Shown here piece after piece: positions 9,410-18,705 of a stretch of 32,943 bases of DNA. Source of the DNA: Thermincola carboxydiphila (lineage in GTDB: Bacteria; Bacillota; Thermincolia; Thermincolales; UBA2595). A program made the translations under genes and the position numbers. Location of the stretch: positions 1 to 32,943 of the forward strand of contig JAENZJ010000032.1 in assembly GCA_016841325.1 (NCBI GenBank), written 5' to 3'. The stretch's first letter is position 1. Each line of letters opens with the position of its first letter. Below the pieces are notes generated by a model that saw only the letters and a list, made by a program, of their open reading frames with translations, did no database searches and was not told the origin of the DNA.

Positions 9410-10550
9410 TCAGATTCACCTCACTGTAGGAGGATGGCGGGTCGTGGTCAACACTCTTTTTATCAGCCGACTTGGGTTTGGCAAAAATCATTCTGCCTGC
9501 TGCTGTCTGCAGTACACTGGTAACAACAACTCCTATCGTCTGACCAATGAACCTCTTACCGCCGTCAACTACGATCATTGTCCCATCATCAAGGTAAGCA
9601 ACACCCTGTCCCATTTCCTTGCCGTCTTTGATAACCTGTACCAGCATCTCCTCGCCTGGCAGCACAACCGGTTTTACCGCATTTGCCAGTTCATTAATAT
9701 TGAGGACCTTAACCCCATGCAGTTCAGCAACTTTATTCAGGTTAAAATCATTAGTGACCACTTTGGCATTTAAGACCTGGGCGAGTTTGACCAGCTTACT
9801 GTCAACCTCAGCAATTTCTTCAAAGTCCTGTTCATATATCTGGACCATGACATCAAGTTCTTTCCTGATTTTGTTCAGGATATCAAGGCCCCGGCGTCCC
9901 CTGTTTCTTTTCAGTAAGTCGGATGAATCAGCAATGTGCCTGAGTTCTTCGAGAATGAAGCCGGGAATAATAAGGGTACCCTCAATAAACCCGCTTTTAC
10001 AGATATCTGCTATCCTTCCGTCAATAATTACGCTGGTATCAAGTATCTTGCAGGACTGGGGAGACTTAATGTCTGTTTTGGTATGTTTATCCTTACTAAA
10101 ACGTGGCAGGAAACCAAGCAGTTCTTCCTTTCTTTTCATACCCACACTCATACCCAGGTACCCAAGTAATAAGGTAACAATAATCCGCAATACTCCGCCA
10201 ACCCACCAGGGAAGCCATGAAATAGCCGCCCCTAATAAAGTAGCTATTATAAGTCCGATTATTAAACCAATGGCACCGCCAACCATTTCCTGAATCGACA
10301 TCCTGATCAGCCTTTGTTCCAGCCAGGAAGTCACCCGAACTGTCTGTTCGATAATACCCGGTGCCAGGAGTATTCCCAAAAACCCGCATAAAGAGGTAAT
10401 GATACCAATTATCCCGTAATGCATAGTCGGTTTTGTAATATCAAATCCAGCAATACTGCCAGGCAGATAATAATAGCTTAACCCAAACCCCAGGCCTGTG
10501 AAAAGAACTATTACTATGATTCTTAAAGCCCTGCGAAACAATTTATTCAC
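9402..10550 (-). CDS. yacL: YacL-family integral membrane PIN/TRAM-domain protein
   Basis: A 382-aa protein with four hydrophobic segments at the N-terminus (about residues 8-140). A PIN-like nuclease domain follows ([46 protein letters not shown]), then a C-terminal TRAM RNA-binding domain ([18 protein letters not shown] to [11 protein letters not shown]). Acidic residues of the PIN site are present. The substrate is unknown; membrane-tethered RNA cleavage is inference from the domains. The start could be GTG at 10550 or TTG at 10541; the GGGGGTGA sequence suits the latter better. Own promoter at 10591-10620. Conserved neighbour of ispD in Firmicutes. Confidence 0.92.
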   Translation of the reverse strand: MNKLFRRALRIIVIVLFTGLGFGLSYYYLPGSIAGFDITKPTMHYGIIGIITSLCGFLGILLAPGIIEQTVRVTSWLEQRLIRMSIQEMVGGAIGLIIGLIIATLLGAAISWLPWWVGGVLRIIVTLLLGYLGMSVGMKRKEELLGFLPRFSKDKHTKTDIKSPQSCKILDTSVIIDGRIADICKSGFIEGTLIIPGFILEELRHIADSSDLLKRNRGRRGLDILNKIRKELDVMVQIYEQDFEEIAEVDSKLVKLAQVLNAKVVTNDFNLNKVAELHGVKVLNINELANAVKPVVLPGEEMLVQVIKDGKEMGQGVAYLDDGTMIVVDGGKRFIGQTIGVVVTSVLQTAAGRMIFAKPKSADKKSVDHDPPSSYSEVNLIG

Positions 10551-10590
10551 CCCCCTCTTTTCGCTTATAGCTTATGATTTTATTATTACC

Positions 10591-10620
10591 ATTATACGCC
10601 AACTAATAACGTAGTATCAA
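10591..10620 (-). promoter_or_regulatory. Sigma-A-type promoter of yacL-ispD-ispF
   Basis: Minus strand: TTGATA, 18-nt spacer, TATAAT. It lies downstream of the carD terminator and about 40 nt before the yacL start. Confidence 0.72.
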
Positions 10621-10667
10621 GAAAAAAGGTTGTCACAGCAGAAACTTCAACTGAGGTAAGCCACCAG

Positions 10668-10699
10668 GAAAAATAAATACGCCAGAGCTCTGACGTATT
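10668..10699 (-). terminator. Rho-independent terminator of carD
   Basis: Minus strand: AATACG.CAGA and TCTG.CGTATT arms form a near-perfect stem around a GC centre, followed by TATTTTT. It overlaps the carD stop codon. Confidence 0.8.
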
Positions 10700-11174
10700 A
10701 AGCAAAGACAGCATCTAACATAAGTTCAATTTTCTCTTCCTCTGTACCACGGGCCAGCACAAGTTCACTGATAAGAATTTGTCTAGCATTTTCCAGCATT
10801 TTACGTTCCCCGGTGGATAAACCCTTTTCCTGTTCCCGCAGAATCAGGTTCCTGACAACTTCTGCCACCTCGTAGATGTTCCCGCTTTTAATTTTCTCGA
10901 GATTGTTCCTGTACCGGTGGTTCCAGTTCTGAGACATAGTGTTCTTTCTGTCATGCAGTATATCTAGAACCTTCTGCACACCTTCTTCATTGATTACCTG
11001 ACGTAATCCAATTTCACTGACATTGTTTATCGGAATCATCACTTTCATGTCACCAATGGGCATTCTCATGATATAATACTGCCTTTTTTCACCAAGGACT
11101 TCCTGTTCTTCGATGGCCTCAATGACACCGGCTCCATGCATTGGATAAACTACTTTATCTCCTACATTAAACAT
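10698..11174 (-). CDS. CarD/CdnL-family RNA polymerase-binding transcription regulator
   Basis: A 158-aa protein. The N-terminal RNA-polymerase-interacting domain (FNVGDKVVYPMHGAGVIEAI, then QYYIMRMPIGDMKVMIPI) is followed by an all-helical C-terminal part (EKGLSTGERKMLENARQIL) typical of CarD-like factors. CarD proteins stabilise open promoter complexes, often at rRNA promoters; that role is family knowledge. The start is the second of two adjacent ATGs, six bases after AGGAGG. A longer in-frame reading from 11237 would run through the promoters and is not used. The two tandem strong promoters upstream and the terminator downstream make it a monocistronic unit between yacL and disA. Confidence 0.9.
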   Translation of the reverse strand: MFNVGDKVVYPMHGAGVIEAIEEQEVLGEKRQYYIMRMPIGDMKVMIPINNVSEIGLRQVINEEGVQKVLDILHDRKNTMSQNWNHRYRNNLEKIKSGNIYEVAEVVRNLILREQEKGLSTGERKMLENARQILISELVLARGTEEEKIELMLDAVFA

Positions 11175-11207
11175 CATAGACCTCCTATTAAAACGGGTTT
11201 CTATAAT

Positions 11208-11237
11208 AGTATAGCACAAACGGTCTGGCAATGTCAA
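11208..11237 (-). promoter_or_regulatory. Proximal sigma-A promoter of carD
   Basis: Minus strand: TTGACA, 18-nt spacer, TATACT, about 30 nt before the carD start. Confidence 0.75.
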
Positions 11238-11247
11238 ATAAAAATGT

Positions 11248-11277
11248 ATTATATCACATTCATTTCCAATATGTCAA
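11248..11277 (-). promoter_or_regulatory. Distal sigma-A promoter of carD
   Basis: Minus strand: perfect TTGACA, 18-nt spacer, perfect TATAAT, 40 nt upstream of the proximal promoter. Two tandem consensus promoters imply high expression. Confidence 0.78.
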
Positions 11278-11301
11278 TAAAAATTTTTGGCTTCTATCAC
11301 A

Positions 11302-11331
11302 TTGACAGGTAAAGAGCAATGTAAGTATAAT
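11302..11331 (+). promoter_or_regulatory. Sigma-A promoter of the plus-strand gene at 11372
   Basis: Plus strand: perfect TTGACA, 18-nt spacer, perfect TATAAT. It is divergent from the carD promoters, with its -35 only 24 bp from the distal carD -35. Confidence 0.8.
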
Positions 11332-11371
11332 TAAGCCAGAGAGAATTCTAAAACATAACAGGGGGGACATC

Positions 11372-11767
11372 ATGAAAGATCTATTATGCGACGAGTTTCA
11401 AAATACAGTCTCCGAACTGTTAATACGTCACCAAAGTGTACTTGATGTATTAAGTAAGCTCCAGGAAGCTTCTGCCCGCATCAACCGCGCTGTAACAAAA
11501 TCTGTTACCAGCTGTGGATGTATAGAAGTGACGGCAAAAAAAAGAGACATTCCCGATAACATCTCCATACTGGAATTAAAGCAATATACCGATTCCCACC
11601 TTAACGGGGAACTATGCCCCAAGTGCCAGGAAATCATCGAAGCCGAAATCGGCCGGACCCTCTTTTACCTGGCGGCTTTATGCAATCACATGGATATTAA
11701 TCTTTATGATGTGTTTATAAAAGAACACAAGAAACTTTCCACACTGAGGTATTTTAATTTTACATAA
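11372..11767 (+). CDS. Conserved hypothetical protein, helical, with MazG-like C-terminal segment
   Basis: A 131-aa cytoplasmic protein that I recognise as conserved in Peptococcaceae-like genomes, though no function is known to me; such proteins may carry a DUF1573 label in databases, which I cannot verify. Visible features are an N-terminal helix (LCDEFQNTVSELLIRHQSVL), a Cys-rich centre (SCGC, then CPKC) that could bind metal, and a C-terminal stretch EIGRTLFYLAALCNHMDINL reminiscent of helices in MazG-type nucleotide pyrophosphohydrolases. The full set of MazG catalytic acids is not evident, so an enzymatic role is not claimed. Ribosome site is GGGGGG, six bases before the ATG. It is the only plus-strand gene inside the minus-strand housekeeping block, with its own consensus promoter and a terminator shared with disA. 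Confidence 0.8.
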   Translation: MKDLLCDEFQNTVSELLIRHQSVLDVLSKLQEASARINRAVTKSVTSCGCIEVTAKKRDIPDNISILELKQYTDSHLNGELCPKCQEIIEAEIGRTLFYLAALCNHMDINLYDVFIKEHKKLSTLRYFNFT

Positions 11768-11832
11768 ATGTATTCACCCGGCATAGTTGACCCGACTGTC
11801 TGCGAGCGGTGTGCCTGCCTGTCATACAAAAG

Positions 11833-11876
11833 AGCTTAAACCCTGTTCCACAGGGGGTTTGAGCCTTTCTTTTTTT
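11833..11876 (+). terminator. Terminator between the convergent 11372 gene and disA
   Basis: Arms GCTTAAACCCTG and CAGGGGGTTTGAGC pair with one bulge and a GT pair. On the plus strand an uninterrupted-to-near T tract follows; on the minus strand a short TTTT follows, so it may also serve disA. Confidence 0.75.
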
Positions 11877-11958
11877 CTCTGACCGTTGCGCCGGCTGCTA
11901 TTCCTGTTGTTCTGCCGGCAGCCCGTCAGGTTTATTCAGAGGTTGGTGTTCTTCCCGC

Positions 11959-13038
11959 CTACCAGTGGTGTCTGTCCAGAAGGACCTGATCCCTGTATCG
12001 CTTCAGCCCTTCCTTAATCGCCCTGGCCCTGACTTCACCGATTCCCTCCACATCATCAAGTTCTTCAATGGAGGCATTAAGTATCCTCTGCAGTGAAGAG
12101 AAGGTATCTACCAGGTTCTTTATAACCGGCCAGGGCAGCCTGGGGATTTTGTACAGGATCCGGTAACCCCTTGGGGAAACAGACTGGTCCAGGATACCGG
12201 CACCTCCCGCATAACCCAGGGCCCGGCAAATCAGGGATAAATCCAATAAGTCTTCGGCATCCCACTGACCTATAGTCTGCAGTACTTCTTCCGGATTCTT
12301 GTCTTCATGCAGGTAATAATCCTCCACAATGAGCAGTCCGTCATCCTCAACATTTGCAATCAGCTCATCCATCTGCATACTGACAAGGCGTCCTTCACTG
12401 CCTAATTCACCAATATATGTTTCGATCTCTTTAACTACCCTGACAACCATCTCTGTGCGCTGCAGCGCCTTGGCAACATCATAAAGGGTAACCAAGTCTT
12501 GAAACTCCAGGGTACTGAGGGTTGCCAGCGCTTTATCCAGCACTGCTTTATATTTTTCCAGGGTCTGTACCGCCTGATTGGCCTTGGTAAGGATTACTCC
12601 GATGTCCCTGAGCACGTACTTGCCGGCCCCCTTATAAATTGTAATCAAATTTCTCCTCTGTGAAATAGAGATTACCATCGCTCCCGTCTGGCGGGCCACT
12701 CTTTCCGCGGTCCGGTGGCGGATGCCGGTTTCCGCCGAAGGAATAATGGAATCAGGTATCAGCTGGGTATTGGCAAACAGTATTTTTTTGGCCTCATTAT
12801 TTAAAATTATGGCCCCATCCATTTTGGCCAGCTCATATATGCCTGCCGGTGTCAAGTCAGCATTGATTTCAAAACCAGCGTCAATTATTTCCATAACCTG
12901 GGGGCTGTCGCCGATGACTATCAGAGCCCCGGTCCTGGCGCTGAGGATGTTTTCCAGCCCCTCCCTGAGGGGTGTACCCGGGGCCAGTATTCTAATGGCC
13001 TTCAGAAATTCGCCGTCAAGTAAATGCTCGTCTTTCAA
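11959..13038 (-). CDS. disA: DNA integrity scanning diadenylate cyclase DisA
   Basis: Makes cyclic di-AMP from two ATP. The N-terminal DAC domain (residues 1-145) shows MDGAIILNN and the ATP-binding GIRHRTAERVAR. A helical linker follows, then a C-terminal RuvA-like helix-hairpin-helix domain (SLQRILNASIEELDDVEGIGEVRARAI) that binds branched DNA. 359 aa is the normal length. The start is TTG, overlapping the radA stop (TTGA), with GGGGGTGA just upstream. Coupling with radA is the common Firmicutes arrangement; RadA is known to interact with DisA in Bacillus. Confidence 0.96.
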   Translation of the reverse strand: MKDEHLLDGEFLKAIRILAPGTPLREGLENILSARTGALIVIGDSPQVMEIIDAGFEINADLTPAGIYELAKMDGAIILNNEAKKILFANTQLIPDSIIPSAETGIRHRTAERVARQTGAMVISISQRRNLITIYKGAGKYVLRDIGVILTKANQAVQTLEKYKAVLDKALATLSTLEFQDLVTLYDVAKALQRTEMVVRVVKEIETYIGELGSEGRLVSMQMDELIANVEDDGLLIVEDYYLHEDKNPEEVLQTIGQWDAEDLLDLSLICRALGYAGGAGILDQSVSPRGYRILYKIPRLPWPVIKNLVDTFSSLQRILNASIEELDDVEGIGEVRARAIKEGLKRYRDQVLLDRHHW

Positions 13039-14399
13039 CTCTTCACCCCCAAAGCTGTCTCAAATGCGTCATCAACTGTTTTCACACCTAATATGTTAAT
13101 TCCCGGGATATCCTTACCATGAACACAGTTGGCCGCCGGAATGATAAAATTACGGAACCCCAGTTTGGTCCCCTCATGAATCCTCTTGGCAGCCTGGCTG
13201 ATTGCCCTCACTTCCCCTGTAAGGCCTATTTCCCCCAATACTATTGTGGACGGGTCGACAGGGATCTCTTTGAAACTGGATGCCACAGCAACTGCAATGC
13301 CAAGGTCAACCGCAGGCTCGTCAAGCCTGACACCTCCTGCAGCATTAACATAAGCATCCTGGGTACCCAGGTGCAGGCCTACTCTCTTTTCCAAAACCGC
13401 CAGAATCAGGTTTAACCTGTTGTAATCAACCCCGCTCGTCATTCTCCTGGGATTGCCGAAACTGCTGGCACTTACCAGGGCCTGTATCTCTACCAGCACA
13501 GGCCTGGTTCCCTCAATACCGGCTATGACAACAGACCCCGAAACACCCATGGGCCGCTCGGCAAGGAATATTTGGGAAGGGTTAGCCACCTCTGCCAGGC
13601 CATGTTCACCCATCTCAAAAACGCCGATTTCATTGGTTGAGCCAAACCGGTTTTTAACTGCTCTCAAAATCCGGAAACTGTGATTGCGTTCCCCTTCAAA
13701 ATACAGTACGGCATCCACGATGTGTTCCAGGACCCTGGGCCCGGCTATAGACCCTTCTTTAGTTACATGGCCGACAATAAAGACAGGAATATTCCGCTCT
13801 TTGGCCTCCTGCATAAGGGCATAGGTGCATTCCCTGACCTGGACAACACTCCCGGGAGCGGATGGAATCTCCTCCCGGAAAATGGTCTGAATAGAATCAA
13901 TGATAACCAGCTTCGGCGACAGTCGTTCCATATGGACCAAGATCCGCTCCAGTGAGGTTTCGGCTACAGCGTACAGATTTTCGTCAACCACTCCAAGCCT
14001 GGCTGCCCTCATCCTGGTCTGCCTGACAGATTCTTCAGCAGTGACATACAGGGCAATACCCTGAGTCTTTGCTATAACCGAAGCAGCCTGGATAGCAATG
14101 GTCGATTTCCCGATTCCCGGGTCTCCCCCGATAAGGACAAGAGAACCGGGTACAATGCCGCCCCCCAGGACCCTGTCCAGTTCTGTGATCCCGGTAAACA
14201 TCCGTTCTTCGGCAGCACCGGAAACCCGGGTAATGGGCACCGGCTGCGTAGCAGCCTGTCTGGTGCCGCCTTTGGTTTTCTTTATATTTATTTCCTCAGA
14301 AAGGGAATTCCATGTGCCGCAGCCGGGACACCGTCCATACCACTTAGGCTCCTGATGGCCGCATTCCATGCAAATGAACCCGGTCTTTATTTTTGCCAC
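13035..14399 (-). CDS. radA: DNA repair protein RadA
   Basis: A RecA-like helicase acting in recombination intermediates. An N-terminal C4 zinc finger (CMECG...CPGC), Walker A GGDPGIGKST, the RadA-specific KNRFG motif, and a C-terminal Lon-protease-like domain with GGVRLDEPAVDLGIAVAVAS are all visible. I start it at the GTG at 14399 (giving an AKIKTGF N-terminus, as is usual) because GAGG lies six bases upstream. A GTG at 14411 has no ribosome site. Length is then 454 aa. Own promoter at 14432-14460. Confidence 0.95.
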   Translation of the reverse strand: MAKIKTGFICMECGHQEPKWYGRCPGCGTWNSLSEEINIKKTKGGTRQAATQPVPITRVSGAAEERMFTGITELDRVLGGGIVPGSLVLIGGDPGIGKSTIAIQAASVIAKTQGIALYVTAEESVRQTRMRAARLGVVDENLYAVAETSLERILVHMERLSPKLVIIDSIQTIFREEIPSAPGSVVQVRECTYALMQEAKERNIPVFIVGHVTKEGSIAGPRVLEHIVDAVLYFEGERNHSFRILRAVKNRFGSTNEIGVFEMGEHGLAEVANPSQIFLAERPMGVSGSVVIAGIEGTRPVLVEIQALVSASSFGNPRRMTSGVDYNRLNLILAVLEKRVGLHLGTQDAYVNAAGGVRLDEPAVDLGIAVAVASSFKEIPVDPSTIVLGEIGLTGEVRAISQAAKRIHEGTKLGFRNFIIPAANCVHGKDIPGINILGVKTVDDAFETALGVKS

Positions 14400-14431
14400 A
14401 GTATACCTCACAACTCAAATTCTAACTCTTA

Positions 14432-14460
14432 ATTATACCATGGAAAAACTGGGTTCACAA
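14432..14460 (-). promoter_or_regulatory. Sigma-A-type promoter of radA-disA
   Basis: Minus strand: TTGTGA, 17-nt spacer, TATAAT, downstream of the clpC terminator and about 35 nt before the radA start. Confidence 0.65.
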
Positions 14461-14480
14461 GATTGCTTTGGCAGGTCAGA

Positions 14481-14515
14481 GCAAATAAACAGACCGGCCA
14501 AAATTGGCCGGTCTG
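14481..14515 (-). terminator. Terminator of the ctsR-clpC operon
   Basis: Arms CAGACCGGCC and GGCCGGTCTG form a perfect 10-bp GC-rich stem (extendable by AA/TT), followed on the minus strand by TTTATTTG. It lies 73 bp after the clpC stop. Confidence 0.78.
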
Positions 14516-14588
14516 CTCCATAATCCAAATCAATTTACCCTGCTGCTTACTGCAAAACTTTGTTATTTACAGGTCAGGACAGCCGTTT

Positions 14589-17030
14589 TCAGGCTCCTGC
14601 GCCCACCGTATCCCGGGCCACAACAATTCCGTTGTCATCAGCATCGATAAGGAGTTTATCCCCTTTTTTGAAGGTCCCTGTGAGGATCTCCTCAGAGAGC
14701 CGGTCTTCCACGTATTTCTGGATGGCCCGGCGCAGCGGCCTGGCCCCGTACATCTGGTCAAAGCCTTCCCTGGCCAGGAACTCTTTGGCCTTATCGGTCA
14801 CCTCAATGATAAGGTCACTGTCCCTGAGCCTGGCGGCCACCTGATTAACCATAAGCTCAACTATTTGCTTAATATGGCTTTCATCCAGGGAATGGAAGAC
14901 AATTATTTCATCAATCCGGTTCAGGAATTCCGGCCTGAAGGTACGGCGCAGTTCATTAGTTACTTTATCCTTCATATCTTCATAACTCTTTTCCCTGCCT
15001 GCAGGTCTGAACCCAAGCGTTGTCTCTTTTTTCAGCATCTCAGCGCCGACATTTGACGTCATTATCAGTACCGTATTACGGAAGTCAACAGTACGTCCCT
15101 TGGCATCAGTCAACCTGCCATCCTCCAGCACCTGGAGCAGAATATTAAATACCTCCGGGTGTGCCTTCTCAATCTCGTCAAGAAGAATTACACTATAGGG
15201 TTTTCGCCTTACTGATTCAGTCAGCTGGCCCCCTTCATCGTAACCCACATATCCGGGAGGAGCCCCCACAAGCCTGGATACAGCGTGTTTCTCCATATAT
15301 TCCGACATGTCAATCCTGACCAGAGCATCCTCATCACCAAACAAAGCCTCTGCCAGAGCCCTGGCCAGCTCAGTCTTGCCAACACCTGTCGGTCCCAGGA
15401 AGATGAATGACCCTATAGGACGCTTGGGGTCCTTGAGTCCGGCCCTGGCCCGGCGAACAGCCCTGGACACTGCCTTAACCGCTTCATCCTGTCCGATAAC
15501 CCGCTGATGCAGGACCTCCTCCATCTTCAGCAGTCTGGCGCTTTCCTCTTCAGCCAGTTTGCTCACCGGAACCCCGGTCCAACTGGATACAATATGGGCA
15601 ACATCTTCCTCTTCGACAGTCTGCTTGGCAAGTCCTTTCTGCTTTTCCCAGTCTTTTTTGATGTTCTCCAGTTCTTCACGGAATTTTTGTTCAGTATCCC
15701 TTAAGCTGGCGGCCTTCTCAAATTCCTGGGCTGAAATGGCCGCTTCTTTTTCCTGGCGAATTTTCTCCAGTTCCTGTTCTTTGTCCTTAATCCCCGGAGG
15801 GGCCACATAAGTCTGCAGCCGTACTCTTGATGCAGCTTCGTCAATCAGGTCAATTGCCTTATCAGGCAAAAACCTGTCGGTAATATACCTGTCAGATAGC
15901 CTCACCGCAGCTTCGATCGCTGCATCAGAAATCTTGACCCTGTGATGCGCCTCATAGCGGTCCCTTAACCCGCGGAGAATTTCCAGGGCTTCTTCGACAC
16001 CGGGTTCTTCCACCATAATCGGCTGGAATCTCCGTTCCAGGGCAGGGTCTTTTTCAATATGCTTCCTGTATTCGTCAAGAGTAGTGGCCCCAATACACTG
16101 GAGTTCTCCTCGGGCCAAAGCCGGTTTCAGAATATTTGCCGCATCAATGGCACCCTCTGCAGCTCCAGCGCCAATCAGGGTATGCAGTTCATCAATAAAC
16201 AGGATGATGTTTCCGGCATTCCTGATTTCTTCCATGACTTTCTTTAGCCGTTCCTCGAATTCACCACGGAATTTGGTCCCGGCAACCACTGATGCCAGGT
16301 CCAGGGTAACCACCCTCTTCGACAGCAGGGTCTCAGGCACATTGCCCTGGTCAATTCTCTGAGCCAGGCCCTCAGCAATGGCAGTTTTGCCTACCCCGGG
16401 CTCACCTATCAGGACCGGGTTATTTTTGGTTCTCCTGCTTAACACCTGAATTACCCGTTCAATCTCTTTCCCCCTGCCTACTACAGGGTCCAGTTTACCT
16501 TCTTTGCCCAGGACAGTCAGGTCCCGGCCAAACTCATCAAGATTGGGGGTGGCAGTCGCGCCGTCACCGGGTTTTGCTTTTCCACCGGCCGGCTGGGCTC
16601 CGTTTAACATCCCCAGGACTCCCTGGCGGACAGACTTCAAATCCGCCCCGAGGTTCTGCAGAACAGTTGCCGCTACTCCCTCGCCTTCTCTGATCAACCC
16701 AAGCAAAATATGCTCAGTCCCAATATAATTATGGCCAAGGGTCCTGGCCTCATCAAAGGAGAGCTCCAAAACCCTTTTGGACCTGGGCGTAAATCCAATG
16801 TCCCCGATGGCTGTTCCGCCACCCTTACCGATAATCTTTTCTACTTCCTGCCTGACCCTTTCAGACTTAATGCCCAAAGAACGCAAAACCTTTGCGGCAA
16901 TGCCGCCGCCTTCTCCGATCAAACCCAACAGCAGGTGTTCGGTACCAACATAAGGGTAATTTGACCGCCTGGCTTCTTCCTGGGCCAGCATCAAAACCTT
17001 TTGAGCCCTTTCTGTAAATCTTCCAAACAT
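14589..17030 (-). CDS. clpC: ATP-dependent Clp protease ATP-binding subunit ClpC
   Basis: AAA+ unfoldase that feeds ClpP. Two N-terminal Clp repeats (residues 1-145: [18 protein letters not shown], then [21 protein letters not shown]), first Walker A GEPGVGKT, a short UvrB/C-type middle segment ([18 protein letters not shown]) typical of ClpC rather than ClpB, and second Walker [10 protein letters not shown] loop suited to ClpP docking is expected but not examined in detail. Start at the ATG at 17030, eight bases after GAGAGG; an upstream GTG at 17039 overlaps the mcsB stop and would add three residues. Length 813 aa. McsA and McsB are its adaptor/tagging partners, encoded just upstream. Confidence 0.96.
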   Translation of the reverse strand: MFGRFTERAQKVLMLAQEEARRSNYPYVGTEHLLLGLIGEGGGIAAKVLRSLGIKSERVRQEVEKIIGKGGGTAIGDIGFTPRSKRVLELSFDEARTLGHNYIGTEHILLGLIREGEGVAATVLQNLGADLKSVRQGVLGMLNGAQPAGGKAKPGDGATATPNLDEFGRDLTVLGKEGKLDPVVGRGKEIERVIQVLSRRTKNNPVLIGEPGVGKTAIAEGLAQRIDQGNVPETLLSKRVVTLDLASVVAGTKFRGEFEERLKKVMEEIRNAGNIILFIDELHTLIGAGAAEGAIDAANILKPALARGELQCIGATTLDEYRKHIEKDPALERRFQPIMVEEPGVEEALEILRGLRDRYEAHHRVKISDAAIEAAVRLSDRYITDRFLPDKAIDLIDEAASRVRLQTYVAPPGIKDKEQELEKIRQEKEAAISAQEFEKAASLRDTEQKFREELENIKKDWEKQKGLAKQTVEEEDVAHIVSSWTGVPVSKLAEEESARLLKMEEVLHQRVIGQDEAVKAVSRAVRRARAGLKDPKRPIGSFIFLGPTGVGKTELARALAEALFGDEDALVRIDMSEYMEKHAVSRLVGAPPGYVGYDEGGQLTESVRRKPYSVILLDEIEKAHPEVFNILLQVLEDGRLTDAKGRTVDFRNTVLIMTSNVGAEMLKKETTLGFRPAGREKSYEDMKDKVTNELRRTFRPEFLNRIDEIIVFHSLDESHIKQIVELMVNQVAARLRDSDLIIEVTDKAKEFLAREGFDQMYGARPLRRAIQKYVEDRLSEEILTGTFKKGDKLLIDADDNGIVVARDTVGAGA

Positions 17031-17035
17031 AAGTT

Positions 17036-18106
17036 TCACCTCTCAATTGTAGTCATTTTTTCCCTGATAATTTCTGCCCGCAACAGGTCGCGTTCTTCGG
17101 CATTTAAGTCCCTTCCTGCCTTCTTGATGAGGAAGGCCGGTCTGGTAAGTATGATTAATTCATTGATCTGGGCAAAATTTAAGTTTTTGAGTACTCCCAG
17201 TTCCACTCCCAGCCTTAGGTTGGATATGTTTTTCAGCGCTTCCTGGGAAGTCATTACCCTGGAATGGCTCATTACACCAAAAGAGCGGAAAATCCTGTCT
17301 TCAAGCACATGTTTGTTATCTTTATAAATCTTTTCCCTGGTAGCCCGTTCCTGAGCAGCAAGCTGTCTGGTCACTGTAAAAAGGTTCTTTACAATTTCTT
17401 CCTCGGTATGTCCCATAGTGACCTGATTGGATACCTGAAAAATATTGCCATAGGCTTCGGTCCCCTCACCGTAATAACCCCTTACAGCAAGGCCAAGCTG
17501 GGCTATTGCGGCAACAACCTTCCCCACCTGTTTTGTCATTACCATGCAAGGCAGGTGCAGCATCACCGAAGCCCGCAGCCCTGTACCGACATTGGTGGGA
17601 CATGAGGTCAGGTACCCCTTCTTTTCACAAAAACTATAATCCAGCGTATTTTCCAGGATATCATCAGTCTCATTGGCCAGGTTCCAGGCCTCCTCCAGCT
17701 GCAGCCCCGGGAGGAGACACTGAATTCTCAGGTGGTCCTCCTCATTGATCATGATGCTGACAGATTCGTCTGCTGCCAGGACCACGGCACGGTTCTCCGG
17801 GTTTTCGATGTGATGAGGGCTTATCAGGTGCTTTTCCACTAATATTTGCCTTTCGGTGGTGGTTAATTCAGAGAGTAAGATAAACTCCGGCATACCTATT
17901 TTCTCCACAGCCTCAGTTTGCATGGCAGCAGTCCTGACTCCGTGCAGAATTTGTTCAGCCTGTTCTGCCGACATAAAATGCGGAAAAGGGTAATCCTTTA
18001 AATTTCTGGCCAGCCTGATCCTGGAGCTGATAACCACATCAATATCAGGCCCCGTACCCTCGGCCCATTTACTTTTGGCACTGGTCACAGTATCCTTTAT
18101 CGACAT
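17036..18106 (-). CDS. mcsB: Protein arginine kinase McsB
   Basis: Phosphorylates arginines on proteins, marking them for ClpC-ClpP and inactivating CtsR. It has the phosphagen-kinase fold: nucleotide-contacting [16 protein letters not shown] near residue 28, [11 protein letters not shown] for the catalytic acid and phosphate ligands, and the signature [13 protein letters not shown]. Length of 356 aa is normal. The AGGGGGTG ribosome site overlaps the end of mcsA; the genes are 11 bp apart. Confidence 0.96.
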   Translation of the reverse strand: MSIKDTVTSAKSKWAEGTGPDIDVVISSRIRLARNLKDYPFPHFMSAEQAEQILHGVRTAAMQTEAVEKIGMPEFILLSELTTTERQILVEKHLISPHHIENPENRAVVLAADESVSIMINEEDHLRIQCLLPGLQLEEAWNLANETDDILENTLDYSFCEKKGYLTSCPTNVGTGLRASVMLHLPCMVMTKQVGKVVAAIAQLGLAVRGYYGEGTEAYGNIFQVSNQVTMGHTEEEIVKNLFTVTRQLAAQERATREKIYKDNKHVLEDRIFRSFGVMSHSRVMTSQEALKNISNLRLGVELGVLKNLNFAQINELIILTRPAFLIKKAGRDLNAEERDLLRAEIIREKMTTIER

Positions 18107-18117
18107 CAGGGCACCCC

Positions 18118-18627
18118 CTAACCAAGTTTCTTTTCCAGGCCGCGAATCTTATCCCTTATTTCTGCAGCCCTTTCATATTCCTCGCGGCCAACGGCAGCCT
18201 TCAGTTCAAGTTTTAGTTCTTCGATCTCCTTACGTAATCCGATAGTACCTCCGGTCCTTTTGGGTATCTTGCCGGTATGCCCCGGATTACCATGGATCCG
18301 CCTCAGTACAGGTTCAAGTTTGTTCTCAAAAACCTCATAGCATTTGGGGCAGCCCAATTTACCCACCTGTGCAAACTGGGCATCTGTGAAACCACAGTGC
18401 TCACAGCGGACCGTCTCCTCCCTTTTTTCCGGCAGTGCATGACTGCCCGGTACAGGCTGGTTAAAGAGGTCGGCAAAGATGCTGTGCAGCATCCATTTGG
18501 GTTCACCGAAACCGGCATTTTCTTCATGAGCACATATGTCACAAAGGTTTGTTTCGGTCTTTTTTCCGTTGATAATTCTAGTCACATGGACTGTGGCCGG
18601 CCTTTTCTGACACTTCTCACATATCAT
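18118..18627 (-). CDS. mcsA: McsA, zinc-finger activator of McsB
   Basis: A 169-aa protein with four CxxC pairs (CEKC, CDIC, CEHC, CPKC) forming two zinc fingers, and a C-terminal UVR domain (EELKLELKAAVGREEYERAAEIRDKI) that contacts ClpC-type proteins. McsA activates McsB and helps modulate CtsR. I start at the ATG at 18627, nine bases after GGAGG. Here it follows clpB rather than ctsR directly. Confidence 0.94.
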   Translation of the reverse strand: MICEKCQKRPATVHVTRIINGKKTETNLCDICAHEENAGFGEPKWMLHSIFADLFNQPVPGSHALPEKREETVRCEHCGFTDAQFAQVGKLGCPKCYEVFENKLEPVLRRIHGNPGHTGKIPKRTGGTIGLRKEIEELKLELKAAVGREEYERAAEIRDKIRGLEKKLG

Positions 18628-18705
18628 CCCGGGATCCCTCCTTCTTTGATTATAGATCACTCAGAAATTGAATTTCCTTATGCACCCCCGGTCATTTCCG
18701 GGAGC

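Noticed and set aside
11177-11237. N-terminal extension of the CarD-like protein
   Set aside because: The added 21 codons run through the proximal promoter, and CarD proteins begin at the FNVGDKVVYP segment, which follows a consensus AGGAGG.
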